Below are positions 20,722 through 28,611 of a stretch of 64,000 nt of DNA, piece by piece. This DNA is from Pseudomonadota bacterium (GTDB lineage Bacteria > Pseudomonadota > Alphaproteobacteria > Sphingomonadales > Sphingomonadaceae). The notes beneath the pieces are model-generated. The model saw only the letters and a program-made list of their open reading frames with translations. It had not been told where the DNA came from and ran no database searches. Where the stretch lies: assembly GCA_020160755.1 (NCBI GenBank), contig JAIUPN010000003.1, positions 62,001-126,000 on the forward strand, written 5' to 3'. Within the stretch, counting starts at the first letter, position 1, and each line of letters begins with the position of its first letter. The translations under genes were made by a program, and so were the position numbers.

Positions 20722-21027
20722 ATGGCGAAACTGAGTTCGATGAACAAGAACGAGCGTCGCAAGCAGCTGGTGAAGAAGTACGCCGGCCGTTACGCGAAGC
20801 TGAAGGCGATTGCGGCGGACACGTCGCTCGACGAGAGCGAGCGTCTGATCGCACGCCTCAAGATGGCGGAAATCCCGCGCAATGGTAACCCGACCCGCAT
20901 CCGTAACCGGTGCGAACTCACGGGCCGCCCGCGCGCCTATTATCGCAAATTCCGGCTTTGCCGTATCCAGCTCCGCGATCTGGCCAACAAGGGCCTGATC
21001 CCCGGTGTTGTGAAGTCGAGCTGGTAA
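20722..21027 (+). CDS. rpsN: 30S ribosomal protein S14
   Basis: S14 (101 residues) is a 30S head protein. [20 protein letters not shown] and the C-terminal [20 protein letters not shown] are diagnostic. The CxxC pairs of the zinc-binding form are absent, so this is the long zinc-free type usual in proteobacteria. It starts 50 bases after rplE, behind AAGGAAAG. Confidence 0.96.
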   Translation: MAKLSSMNKNERRKQLVKKYAGRYAKLKAIAADTSLDESERLIARLKMAEIPRNGNPTRIRNRCELTGRPRAYYRKFRLCRIQLRDLANKGLIPGVVKSSW

Positions 21028-21039
21028 GGGACTGACAAG

Positions 21040-21444
21040 ATGGCAATGACCGATCCCCTGGGTGATATGCTCACCCGCATCCGCAACGGCCAGCAGGCGA
21101 AGAAGGACAGCGTCCTGACGCCGGCTTCGACGCTGCGTGTCCGCGTTCTCGATGTTCTCCAGCGCGAAGGCTATATCCGCGGCTACAGCGAAGAAGCGCT
21201 GGGCGCGAAGGGCCAGCACAAGGGCATTCGCATCGAGCTGAAATATTTCGAAGGCCAGCCGGCGATCCGCCACGTGGCTCGCGTTTCGAAGCCCGGCCGC
21301 CGCGTCTATTCGGGTTCGAAAGAACTTCCGATCGTGCGCAACGGCCTGGGTATCACCATCGTGTCGACCCCGCGCGGCGTCCTGTCGGATGCCGAAGCAC
21401 GCGAACATAATGTCGGCGGCGAAGTGCTGGCGGAGGTGTTCTGA
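21040..21444 (+). CDS. rpsH: 30S ribosomal protein S8
   Basis: S8 (134 residues) binds the central domain of 16S rRNA and, in E. coli, represses the spc operon. It begins [20 protein letters not shown]; the ATG at 21040 is used, the second at 21046 being possible. The C-terminal GGEVLAEVF ends in TGATG, a one-base overlap with rplF. Confidence 0.96.
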   Translation: MAMTDPLGDMLTRIRNGQQAKKDSVLTPASTLRVRVLDVLQREGYIRGYSEEALGAKGQHKGIRIELKYFEGQPAIRHVARVSKPGRRVYSGSKELPIVRNGLGITIVSTPRGVLSDAEAREHNVGGEVLAEVF

Positions 21445-21977
21445 TGTCGCGCATTGGTAAAAAGGCAGTTTCGATCCCCAGCGGCGTCACCGCCGCGATC
21501 GACGGCGGTCAGCTGTCGGTCAAGGGACCGAAGGGCACGCTCGCGATTCCGCTTTCCGACAACATCAAATATGAAGTCGCCGAAGGCAGCATCTCGGTCC
21601 AGCCCGCCAACGCAACCCGCGAAGCGCGTGCGTTCTGGGGTATGCAGCGTACGCTGGTCCAGAACCTGATCACGGGCGTGACCGAAGGCTTCACCAAGGT
21701 CCTCGAAATCACCGGTGTCGGCTATCGCGCCAACGCACAGGGCAAGAATCTGAAGCTGCAGCTCGGCTACAGCCACGATGTCGATTACGCGGTGCCCGAA
21801 GGCATCGAGATCAAGACGCCGGACAACACGACGATCGAGATCAGCGGTATCGACAAGCAGAAGGTCGGCCAGGTCGCGGCGGAAATCCGCCGTTGGCGTA
21901 AGCCCGAACCCTATAAGGGCAAGGGCATCAAATATCGCGGCGAGTACATCTTCCGCAAAGAAGGCAAGAAGAAGTAA
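21444..21977 (+). CDS. rplF: 50S ribosomal protein L6
   Basis: L6 (177 residues) sits near the GTPase centre of the 50S subunit. [20 protein letters not shown] starts the first of two repeated alpha/beta folds. The second ends with [20 protein letters not shown], the family signature. The length matches E. coli L6. It overlaps rpsH by one base and lies three bases before rplR. Confidence 0.97.
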   Translation: MSRIGKKAVSIPSGVTAAIDGGQLSVKGPKGTLAIPLSDNIKYEVAEGSISVQPANATREARAFWGMQRTLVQNLITGVTEGFTKVLEITGVGYRANAQGKNLKLQLGYSHDVDYAVPEGIEIKTPDNTTIEISGIDKQKVGQVAAEIRRWRKPEPYKGKGIKYRGEYIFRKEGKKK

Positions 21978-21980
21978 GCC

Positions 21981-22334
21981 ATGGCACATCTTACCCCTTT
22001 CCAAAAACGCCGCCAGCGCGTTCGTACCGCTCTCCGTCAGCGCGCTGCCGGGCGTCCGCGCCTTTCGGTGCACCGTTCGGGCCGTCACATCTATGCGCAG
22101 CTCATCGATGACGCTGCCGGCGCGACGCTGGCTTCGGCCTCGACGCTCGACAAGGATGTCCGCGGCAAGACCGGCGCGACGACCGCGGCTGCCGCCGACG
22201 TCGGCAAGCGCCTCGCCGCTGCCGCCAAGAAGGCGGGCGTGACGCAGGTCGTGTTCGACCGCGGCGGTTTCCTGTTCCACGGGCGCATCAAGGCGCTGGC
22301 CGACGCGGCTCGCGAAGGCGGATTGGAGTTCTGA
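21981..22334 (+). CDS. rplR: 50S ribosomal protein L18
   Basis: L18 (117 residues) binds 5S rRNA together with L5 and L25. It has the basic N-terminus [20 protein letters not shown], the [18 protein letters not shown] core and the C-terminal [19 protein letters not shown] signature. It is spaced two to three bases from both neighbours. Confidence 0.97.
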   Translation: MAHLTPFQKRRQRVRTALRQRAAGRPRLSVHRSGRHIYAQLIDDAAGATLASASTLDKDVRGKTGATTAAAADVGKRLAAAAKKAGVTQVVFDRGGFLFHGRIKALADAAREGGLEF

Positions 22335-22336
22335 TT

Positions 22337-23035
22337 ATGGCAGACGAAGTACAGAACGTCGAAGGCGCTCCCGAAGCAGCCCCCACCGATGGCCAGGCTC
22401 CGCGCCGCGGCCGTGGCGGTGGCCGCGATGGTGGCCGTGGCGGTCGTGACGGTGGCCGTGGCCGCCGCGACGATCGTCGCCCGCGCGACGAAGAGGGTGG
22501 CGAAGAGCTGATCGAAAAGCTCGTCCACATCAACCGCGTCTCGAAGACCGTGAAGGGCGGCAAGCGCTTCGGTTTTGCCGCGCTCGTCGTCGTCGGCGAC
22601 GGCAAGGGCCGTGCCGGTTTCGGTCATGGCAAGGCGCGCGAAGTGCCCGAAGCCATCTCGAAGGCGACTGCTGCGGCAAAGAAGGCGATGATTCGCGTTC
22701 CGCTGCGCGACGGCCGCACGCTGCACCATGATGGCCGCGGCCATTTCGGTGCCGGCAATGTGACGCTGCGTTCGGCACCCGCCGGTACCGGCATCATCGC
22801 CGGTGGCCCGATGCGCGCCGTGTTCGAATCGCTGGGCGTTGCCGACGTCGTGACCAAGTCGGTCGGCACCTCGAACCCCTACAACATGATCCGTGCGACC
22901 TTCGAAGCACTCGGCGAACAGACCAGCCCGAAGTCGGTCGCGCAGCGTCGCGGCAAGAAGGTTTCGGACCTGATCAAGCGTGGCGGTTCGTCCGACCGCG
23001 CAGCCGAGGCGGAAGCCGCGGCGGTGACGGAGTAA
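22337..23035 (+). CDS. rpsE: 30S ribosomal protein S5 with Gly/Arg-rich N-terminal extension
   Basis: S5 (232 residues) contributes to decoding accuracy and mRNA unwinding. The conserved core starts at [18 protein letters not shown] near residue 58, against residue 11 in E. coli, so there is an added N-terminus of about 47 residues. It consists of an acidic start followed by an Arg/Gly/Asp repeat at about residues 23-49. The spectinomycin-contacting loop [18 protein letters not shown] shows no recognised resistance change. Extended S5 N-termini occur in other alphaproteobacteria. Confidence 0.96.
   Translation: MADEVQNVEGAPEAAPTDGQAPRRGRGGGRDGGRGGRDGGRGRRDDRRPRDEEGGEELIEKLVHINRVSKTVKGGKRFGFAALVVVGDGKGRAGFGHGKAREVPEAISKATAAAKKAMIRVPLRDGRTLHHDGRGHFGAGNVTLRSAPAGTGIIAGGPMRAVFESLGVADVVTKSVGTSNPYNMIRATFEALGEQTSPKSVAQRRGKKVSDLIKRGGSSDRAAEAEAAAVTE
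22403..22477 (+). repeat. Tandem GGC/CGT-rich repeat coding the RG-rich S5 extension
   Basis: Imperfect direct repeats based on GGTGGCCGTGGC and GGCCGCGATGGT encode about three copies of a Gly-Arg-Asp heptad. Such repeats are prone to length change and would be a natural site of variation between strains. Confidence 0.55.
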
Positions 23036-23039
23036 GACC

Positions 23040-23225
23040 ATGGCCGACAAGAAGATCAAGATCCGCCAGATCGGTTCGCCGATCCGTCGTCCCAAGAGCC
23101 AGCGCGCAATCCTGACCGGCCTCGGCCTGGGCAAGATGAACCGCGAGGTCGAACTGGTCGACACCCCCGAAGTGCGCGGCATGATCCGCAAGCTTCCGCA
23201 CATGGTCGAAGTCGTCGAGGGCTGA
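23040..23225 (+). CDS. rpmD: 50S ribosomal protein L30
   Basis: L30 (61 residues) is a small ferredoxin-fold protein of the 50S subunit. [20 protein letters not shown] and [20 protein letters not shown] are diagnostic. It lies four bases after rpsE and 55 bases before rplO. Confidence 0.96.
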   Translation: MADKKIKIRQIGSPIRRPKSQRAILTGLGLGKMNREVELVDTPEVRGMIRKLPHMVEVVEG

Positions 23226-23280
23226 GCCCCTCGCGACCCGACCCCTATCTATCAGCGCGATAAAAGCGAAAGCGAGTGCA

Positions 23281-23802
23281 ATGACTATCAAACTCAACGA
23301 ACTTCGTGACAACAATGGCGCCCGCAAGGGCCGTATGCGCGTCGGACGCGGCATCGGTTCGGGTAAGGGCAAGACCGCCGGCCGCGGCCAGAAGGGTCAA
23401 AAGGCCCGCAGCGGCGTCGCGATCAACGGCTTCGAGGGCGGTCAGATGCCGCTCCACATGCGCATCCCGAAGCGCGGCTTCAACAACATCTTCGCGAAGG
23501 ACTTCGCGATCGTGAACCTCGGTCAGGTGCAGAAGCTGATCGACGAGAAGAAGCTCGACGCCAAGGCCGTTGTCGATCACGCCGCGCTCAAGGCTGCTGG
23601 CGTCGCCCGCGGCGGCAAGGACGGCGTCCGCCTCCTCGCCAAGGGCGAGCTGACCGCAAAGCTGAATTTCGCCGTTGCCGGCGCGTCGAAGGGCGCGATC
23701 GAAGCGGTCGAGAAGGCCGGCGGCAAGGTCGAACTGCCCGAAGCGAAGCCCGAAGGCGACGGCAAGAAGGCCCAGCGCCGCGCCAAAGCCAAGGCGGAAT
23801 AA
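23281..23802 (+). CDS. rplO: 50S ribosomal protein L15
   Basis: L15 (173 residues) is a 50S assembly protein. [20 protein letters not shown] and the glycine-rich [20 protein letters not shown] are typical. The C-terminus carries an extra segment rich in Glu, Lys and Ala (from about residue 155) compared with E. coli L15 (144). A strong hairpin follows the stop, which may separate the ribosomal genes from secY. Confidence 0.96.
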   Translation: MTIKLNELRDNNGARKGRMRVGRGIGSGKGKTAGRGQKGQKARSGVAINGFEGGQMPLHMRIPKRGFNNIFAKDFAIVNLGQVQKLIDEKKLDAKAVVDHAALKAAGVARGGKDGVRLLAKGELTAKLNFAVAGASKGAIEAVEKAGGKVELPEAKPEGDGKKAQRRAKAKAE

Positions 23803-23810
23803 TCAAGGCA

Positions 23811-23848
23811 AAGGGGCGGCTCGGAACACGATCCGCCCCTTCGTCGTT
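23811..23848 (+). terminator. Hairpin between rplO and secY
   Basis: AAGGGGCGG (23811-23819) pairs perfectly with CCGCCCCTT (23833-23841), followed by CGTCGTTT. The short T-run suggests a weak terminator or attenuator. A CATAGG-CGCC -10-like element at 23957-23966 further downstream could restart transcription for secY, but no well-spaced -35 was found. Confidence 0.5.
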
Positions 23849-24009
23849 TGACGATCCCTTATTTCCCGTTCGAAGCGAACGGATGAAGCAGCCGGTATCG
23901 ACGAGCTGCGTTGCAAAATAGGCCTTTCCCCTTGCGCTTCGCCACCGCCGAACGCACATAGGCGCCGGGTCGCGGGGGGCGCGGTCCGGAATATCCGAGG
24001 AAAACACCC

Positions 24010-25383
24010 ATGGCCTCTCGCGCCGACCAGCTTGCTTCCAACCTGAACTTTTCGAAGTTCGGTCAGGCGACCGAACTCAAGAACCGCATCTGGTTCACGA
24101 TCGGCGCGCTGATCGTCTTCCGCTTCCTGTCGTTCGTGCCGCTCCCGGGGGTCGATCCCGTTGCGCTGGCGTCGCTCTACAGCCAGGCCGCATCGGGCGG
24201 CGTCCTCGACATCTTCAACACCTTCTCGGGCGGCAGCCTTGAGCGCATGAGCATCATCGCGCTCGGCGTCATGCCCTATATCACGGCGTCGATCGTCGTG
24301 CAGCTGGCGGCCGCACTGTCGCCCAGCCTCGCCGCACTCAAGAAAGAGGGCGAAAGCGGGCGCAAGAAGCTCAATCAATATACGCGTTACGGCACGGTCT
24401 TCCTGACCGCGATCCAGGGCTATTTCATTGCCGTCGGGCTTGAATCGCTCGGCGCGAGCCAGGGCATTGCGGCGGTCGTCGACCCCGGCATGATGTTCCG
24501 CATCGGCGCGGTGATCAGCATCGTCGGCGGCACGCTCTTCCTGATGTGGCTCGGCGAACAGATCACCAGCCGCGGTATCGGCAACGGCGTGTCGCTGATC
24601 ATCATGGCGGGCATCCTTGCCCAGCTGCCGCGCAGCTTTGCGCAGATGTTCACGCAGGTGCGCGAAGGCTCGATGGGCGGCGGCACGATTATCGCGGTGC
24701 TCGGCGGCGCGATCGTCATCATCGCCTTCATCAGCTTCATGGAGCGCGCGCAGCGCCGCGTCCTCGTCCAGTATCCGAAGCGCGCGACGCAGCGCGGCGT
24801 GATGCAGGCCGACCGCAGCCATCTGCCGCTGAAGGTCAACACCGCAGGCGTGATTCCGCCGATCTTCGCTTCGTCGCTGCTACTGATGCCGCTGACGATC
24901 ACGCAGATGATGGGACAGAATGTTCAGGGCGACACCGCGACGGGTGATTTCCTGATCACGCTCAACCAGTATCTCGCGCACGGGCAGCCGCTCTACATGG
25001 CGCTCTATGCCGCGGGCATCATCTTCTTCTGCTTCTTCTACGTCGCGGTCGTCTTCAATCCCGAGGAAACCGCCGACAATCTGAAGCGCCAGAACGGCTT
25101 CATCCCCGGCATCCGCCCGGGCAAGAACACCGCCGCCTATCTCGATTTCGTGCTCACGCGCATCACGGTGCTCGGCGCGGCCTATCTGGCGGCAATCTGT
25201 CTGGTCCCCGAATATTTCATCGCGGGATCGGGCCTGCCGTTCCAGCTCGGCGGCACCAGCCTGCTGATTATCGTCAACGTGACGATCGACACGATCAGCC
25301 AGATCCAGAGCCACATGCTCGCACATCAATATGGCGACCTCATCAAGAAGGCCAAATTGAAGGGCGGCGTTGCACGGCGCTGA
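24010..25383 (+). CDS. secY: Protein translocase subunit SecY
   Basis: SecY (457 residues) is the channel of the inner-membrane Sec translocon, working with SecE, SecG and SecA. About ten hydrophobic segments are seen, starting with IWFTIGALIVFRFLSFVPLP. The plug-proximal FNTFSGGSLERMSIIALGVM and the cytosolic loop around NPEETADNLKRQNGFIPGIR are conserved. A 207-base gap with a hairpin separates it from rplO, so it may have its own promoter. adk follows 49 bases later. Confidence 0.97.
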   Translation: MASRADQLASNLNFSKFGQATELKNRIWFTIGALIVFRFLSFVPLPGVDPVALASLYSQAASGGVLDIFNTFSGGSLERMSIIALGVMPYITASIVVQLAAALSPSLAALKKEGESGRKKLNQYTRYGTVFLTAIQGYFIAVGLESLGASQGIAAVVDPGMMFRIGAVISIVGGTLFLMWLGEQITSRGIGNGVSLIIMAGILAQLPRSFAQMFTQVREGSMGGGTIIAVLGGAIVIIAFISFMERAQRRVLVQYPKRATQRGVMQADRSHLPLKVNTAGVIPPIFASSLLLMPLTITQMMGQNVQGDTATGDFLITLNQYLAHGQPLYMALYAAGIIFFCFFYVAVVFNPEETADNLKRQNGFIPGIRPGKNTAAYLDFVLTRITVLGAAYLAAICLVPEYFIAGSGLPFQLGGTSLLIIVNVTIDTISQIQSHMLAHQYGDLIKKAKLKGGVARR

Positions 25384-25432
25384 TACCGCCGCTACGCGAT
25401 TCTCTCACAGGGCAGGGGAAACAGGGGTCGTT

Positions 25433-26086
25433 ATGACGCTGAATATCATTTTGCTTGGGCCGCCGGGGGCGGGCAAGGGAACGCAGGCGGTGCGCCTCGA
25501 GGACGAGCATGGAATGATCCAGCTCTCGACCGGCGACATGCTTCGCGCCGCGGTCAAGGCGGGCACGCCGATCGGGTTGCAGGCGAAAGCGGTGATGGAC
25601 GCCGGCGAACTCGTCTCGGACGAAATCGTATCGGGGCTGATTGGCGAACGGCTCGACCAGCTCGGTGCCGATGTCTCGGTGATCTTCGACGGTTATCCCC
25701 GCACCGCGGCACAGGCCGAGGCGCTCGACACGATCCTGTCGGCGCGCGGCCGCAAGCTCGACCATGTGATCGAGCTGCAGGTCGAGGAAGACGCGCTCGT
25801 CGACCGCATCACCGGCCGCTTCAGCTGCGCCAAATGCGGCGCGGGCTATCATGACCGCTACAAGCTGCCCAAGGTGGACAATGTTTGCGACGTTTGCGGC
25901 AGCGACGAATTCAAGCGCCGTCCCGACGATAACGAGGAAACGGTGCGTACGCGCATGGCGGAATATCGCGCCAAGACCGCGCCGATCCTTCCGATCTACG
26001 AAGCGCGCGGCATCGTGACGCACGTCGACGGGATGGCGCCGATCGATCAGGTCAACGACGCGATCGAAACGATCCTCGCGGGCTGA
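25433..26086 (+). CDS. adk: Adenylate kinase
   Basis: Adenylate kinase (217 residues) interconverts ATP, ADP and AMP. The P-loop GPPGAGKGT is at residues 9-17, and DGYPRTAAQA carries the conserved Arg. The LID is the long type and holds four cysteines (133, 136, 153, 156) in CxxC pairs, so it should bind zinc. The ATG at 25433 gives the family N-terminus MTLNIILLGPPG; an upstream extension to 25370 overlaps secY. In many alphaproteobacteria rpsM follows; here an unrelated gene does. Confidence 0.97.
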   Translation: MTLNIILLGPPGAGKGTQAVRLEDEHGMIQLSTGDMLRAAVKAGTPIGLQAKAVMDAGELVSDEIVSGLIGERLDQLGADVSVIFDGYPRTAAQAEALDTILSARGRKLDHVIELQVEEDALVDRITGRFSCAKCGAGYHDRYKLPKVDNVCDVCGSDEFKRRPDDNEETVRTRMAEYRAKTAPILPIYEARGIVTHVDGMAPIDQVNDAIETILAG

Positions 26087-26139
26087 GGCTAGCCAGTTCC
26101 TCCGGCGCCGGTTATTGAGACGCCAGGGGGAACAGGCTG

Positions 26140-26817
26140 ATGGCAATTTCCAGATATCTTGCGGGCGCGGCTATCGTTGGCGCGCTCGCGTTTGCGCCGA
26201 TGGTGGCCGCGAAGGTCGTCGACCAGAGCGAGGCCGGCTTTACCGTTGCGCACACCGCGCAGGTCGCCGCCACGCCCGCCGACGTGTGGAAAATGCTCCG
26301 TATGCCGCAAAGCTGGTGGTCGAAGGACCATAGCTGGTCGGGCGATGCCGCGAACTTCTGGCTCGACCAGCAAGCAGGCGGTTGTTTCTGTGAGAAATTG
26401 CCCGATACGGGGGCGGGCGTCGGCAGCGTCCAGCACGCGCGCATCCTCTTTTCGAAACCGAACCAGCTTCTCCGTCTCTCGGGCGCGTTCGGCCCGCTAC
26501 AGGGCGAGGCGCTGAACGGCACGCTGACGATCCAGATCAAGGAGACGCCGACGGGCAGCGCGCTGCGCTTCGATTATGTCGTTGGCGGTTATATGCGCTT
26601 CAAGGTCGCCGATATCGCACCGGCGGTCGACAAGGTGATCGGCGAGCAGCTTCTCGGCCTTGCCAATGCGCTCGGCGGCGCGCTTCCTCCGACGCGCGAC
26701 GAAAAGGCGGCGGAAAAGCCGAAGGCCGATGCGCCGGCGAAGGATGAACCGGGGCTCGACGCGGCGGTCGCCGATCTGGTTGAGAAGGAGCCGGAACCGG
26801 CACCCGACGAGCGTTAG
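26140..26817 (+). CDS. SRPBCC-family (START/Bet v 1-like) exported protein
   Basis: A 225-residue protein with a signal peptide (residues 1-24, ending AAK) followed by a domain of the SRPBCC type, a hydrophobic ligand-binding cup. TPADVWKMLRMPQSWWSKDH is the typical start of the fold. The C-terminus is a low-complexity Lys/Glu/Ala/Pro stretch from about residue 185. The ligand is unknown. It occupies the slot after adk where rpsM is often found. Its TAG stop overlaps the stop of the convergent DUF177 gene by four bases (TTAG). Confidence 0.75.
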   Translation: MAISRYLAGAAIVGALAFAPMVAAKVVDQSEAGFTVAHTAQVAATPADVWKMLRMPQSWWSKDHSWSGDAANFWLDQQAGGCFCEKLPDTGAGVGSVQHARILFSKPNQLLRLSGAFGPLQGEALNGTLTIQIKETPTGSALRFDYVVGGYMRFKVADIAPAVDKVIGEQLLGLANALGGALPPTRDEKAAEKPKADAPAKDEPGLDAAVADLVEKEPEPAPDER

Positions 26818-27341
26818 GCGTCGGGTTTTCCGCGCAATTTTGCGAGTGCCGCAAACGGACCGGCGGCCTCTTCGCTGAGCACGCCCTTTTCGGCGAGAAT
26901 ACGCGTCGCGTCGGGGTGACGCGGGAAGGGATCGAGCGCCAGCGAGAGGGTCTGCACCGCGGCTTCGCCGAGGTCTATCCGGTCGCCGTCGAGCGGCAGC
27001 AGGTCGAGGTCTTCGCTCCCGATCTCGATCTCGTCATCCTCGCTGGCGGGCGCGTCCACATCGCGCAGGAAGCGAAGGTCAAAGGCTTCGGCGAGCGTCG
27101 CGGGGACGGGCAGGTCGGTCGCGGCGCAGGCCTGTACGACGTCGGCGCTGACTTCGCCTTTGGCCGCGATGCCGCCCGCAACTACGCGGACCTCGGCCGA
27201 GAGCGAGAAGCGGTTGAGCGCGACGAGGCCGAGCCGGCGCGCGATAGCCTCGCGGGCATCGGCGTCGGCCTCAACCGCAATCGTGCGGCCATGCGCGGCA
27301 TCGGCGAGCGTCACGATCAGCGGGAACTCGGATGTGGTCAC
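26814..27341 (-). CDS. DUF177 (YceD-like) domain protein
   Basis: A 175-residue protein of the DUF177 family, related to E. coli YceD and plant proteins implicated in 23S rRNA accumulation. It has ARRLGLVALNRFSLSAEVRV, a central VVQACAATDLPVPATLAEAF segment, an acidic stretch near residue 105 and a C-terminal HPDATRILAEKG. The GTG start at 27341 overlaps the upstream TGA by four bases (GTGA), showing coupling to the CBP3-type gene. In many bacteria yceD precedes rpmF; that is not the case here. Confidence 0.8.
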   Translation of the reverse strand: MTTSEFPLIVTLADAAHGRTIAVEADADAREAIARRLGLVALNRFSLSAEVRVVAGGIAAKGEVSADVVQACAATDLPVPATLAEAFDLRFLRDVDAPASEDDEIEIGSEDLDLLPLDGDRIDLGEAAVQTLSLALDPFPRHPDATRILAEKGVLSEEAAGPFAALAKLRGKPDA

Positions 27342-27868
27342 GGCCGCGCCCCCTCCAGCCGATCGGCGACGATGAGGTCGGACACCGGGATCGCCGCAAG
27401 CTGGCTGCGCAACGCCGCGACTTCGGCCATCACATGCGCGATCCCCGCTTCGGCGGGTTCCGTCCCGCGCCACAGGTTGCGGACCAGCGCGGCGCGCAAT
27501 TCGTCCGACCCGTCGATGGCGCGATAGGCCCCGAGCCGGCCGCCGAGCGCGCTCATCATCCGTCCGACCTGCTTGCCGACCACCATGTCGCCGAAACCGA
27601 TCTGGCGCATCTGGCCGTCCATGTCGTTTACGAACAATTCGGTGAGCTGAACGCCGGCGATCCCCTGCGCCGGGTCTTCGTCGATCCGGTGGAGGACGAG
27701 CGCCAGCACGAGGCTGATCATGTCGAACCGGCCATCGAGCGTGTCGGGGACGGTGCCTTCGGCATACCAGTGCGGCGCGCGCGCGGCGGCGACGACGGCG
27801 TTCCACAGCGCGCGGCGTGCCTCGCGCGGATCGGGCTGCGGACGAAAGATGTTGCGGAGCGAGAACAT
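27338..27868 (-). CDS. Ubiquinol-cytochrome c chaperone (CBP3-type) family protein
   Basis: A 176-residue homologue of the mitochondrial assembly factor Cbp3/UQCC1, which helps cytochrome b mature in the bc1 complex. The family-typical motifs are PHWYAEGTVPDTLDGRFDMI, then VQLTELFVNDMDGQMRQIGF and GDMVVGKQVGRMMSALGGRL. It is the first gene of a two-gene unit with DUF177 and is divergent from bamE across a 195-base region containing dyads. Confidence 0.85.
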   Translation of the reverse strand: MFSLRNIFRPQPDPREARRALWNAVVAAARAPHWYAEGTVPDTLDGRFDMISLVLALVLHRIDEDPAQGIAGVQLTELFVNDMDGQMRQIGFGDMVVGKQVGRMMSALGGRLGAYRAIDGSDELRAALVRNLWRGTEPAEAGIAHVMAEVAALRSQLAAIPVSDLIVADRLEGARP

Positions 27869-27940
27869 GGGTTCCGCTTAGGCGCATTCGTGCCGCCGGA
27901 AAAGAGGCGCAAACGCACCGCTGGCTCGATGCTCCGGTCA

Positions 27941-27979
27941 GCTTGTGGCAAGCTTTGCCGCGGCACAAGCGGCTTGTGC
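27941..27979. promoter_or_regulatory. Paired dyads between the CBP3-type gene and bamE
   Basis: GCTTG-TGG-CAAGC (27941-27953) and the perfect 17-base palindrome GCACAAGC-G-GCTTGTGC (27963-27979) share the half-site GCTTGTG. The second overlaps the bamE -35 element. This looks like an operator for a dimeric regulator; the regulator is unknown. Confidence 0.4.
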
Positions 27980-28002
27980 GCGCTATCCGCTTGCGGTTAA
28001 GA
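27974..28002 (+). promoter_or_regulatory. Candidate bamE promoter
   Basis: TTGTGC (27974-27979), a 17-base spacer and TTAAGA (27997-28002) are followed by GGCGCG, matching the promoter shape seen elsewhere in the window. Confidence 0.4.
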
Positions 28003-28063
28003 GGCGCGAGAGCCAGCGCCGACCGCCGGGAGATGCGGCGGACAGGCGCAACGGAGATATTTG

Positions 28064-28549
28064 ATGCCGAATTCGATCCTTTCGTTTCCTGCCCGGCGCA
28101 CGCGCCTCGTCGTGCTCGGCCTCGCCGTCGCCATCGCCACCAGCGGCTGCGCGCAGCTCAAGGGACGGCAGGGCTATGTCGTCGACCCGCTGCTGACCGA
28201 AGCGATCACCCCCGGTGTCGACAATCGCGAATCGGTTGAAAAGACGCTCGGCCGCCCGACCTTCGTCGGCCAGTTCAGCAACAATGAATATTATTATGTG
28301 TCGCGCGAAACGCGCCAGCTCGCTTTCGCCAAGCCGCGCCCGGTCGAGCAGCAGGTGTTGCGCGTTCGTTTCGATGCCGCCGGCAACGTCGCCGCGGTCG
28401 ATCGCACCGGCCTCGAACTGGTAAGCAAGATCAGCCCCGAAGGCGACAAGACCCCGACGCTCGGTCGTCACCGCAGCTTCTTCGAAGATATCTTCGGCAA
28501 CATTGGCGCCGTGGGCGCGCCGGGTGCCGGCGCACCGGCGGGACGGTAA
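28064..28549 (+). CDS. bamE: Outer membrane assembly lipoprotein BamE/SmpA
   Basis: BamE (161 residues) is a lipoprotein of the Bam complex, which inserts beta-barrels into the outer membrane. The N-terminal signal ends in ATSGCAQLKG, a usable but weak lipobox. The SmpA/OmlA domain follows with ITPGVDNRESVEKTLGRPTF and YYYVSRETRQLAF. The ATG at 28064 is preferred to an upstream TTG because GGAG lies seven bases before it. A bidirectional terminator follows. Confidence 0.88.
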   Translation: MPNSILSFPARRTRLVVLGLAVAIATSGCAQLKGRQGYVVDPLLTEAITPGVDNRESVEKTLGRPTFVGQFSNNEYYYVSRETRQLAFAKPRPVEQQVLRVRFDAAGNVAAVDRTGLELVSKISPEGDKTPTLGRHRSFFEDIFGNIGAVGAPGAGAPAGR

Positions 28550-28573
28550 AGCCCGAAGGCACGACAATGGACT

Positions 28574-28610
28574 AAAAAGCGGCGGCGCCCCAAGGCTCCG
28601 CCGCTTTTTT
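28574..28610. terminator. Bidirectional intrinsic terminator (bamE / malic enzyme)
   Basis: AAAAGCGGCGGCGCC (28575-28589) pairs with GGCTCCGCCGCTTTT (28594-28608) with one mismatch, and is flanked by an A-run on the left and TTTTTT on the right. It serves bamE (plus) and the malic enzyme gene (minus), whose stop is at 28612. Confidence 0.85.
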
Positions 28611-28611
28611 C

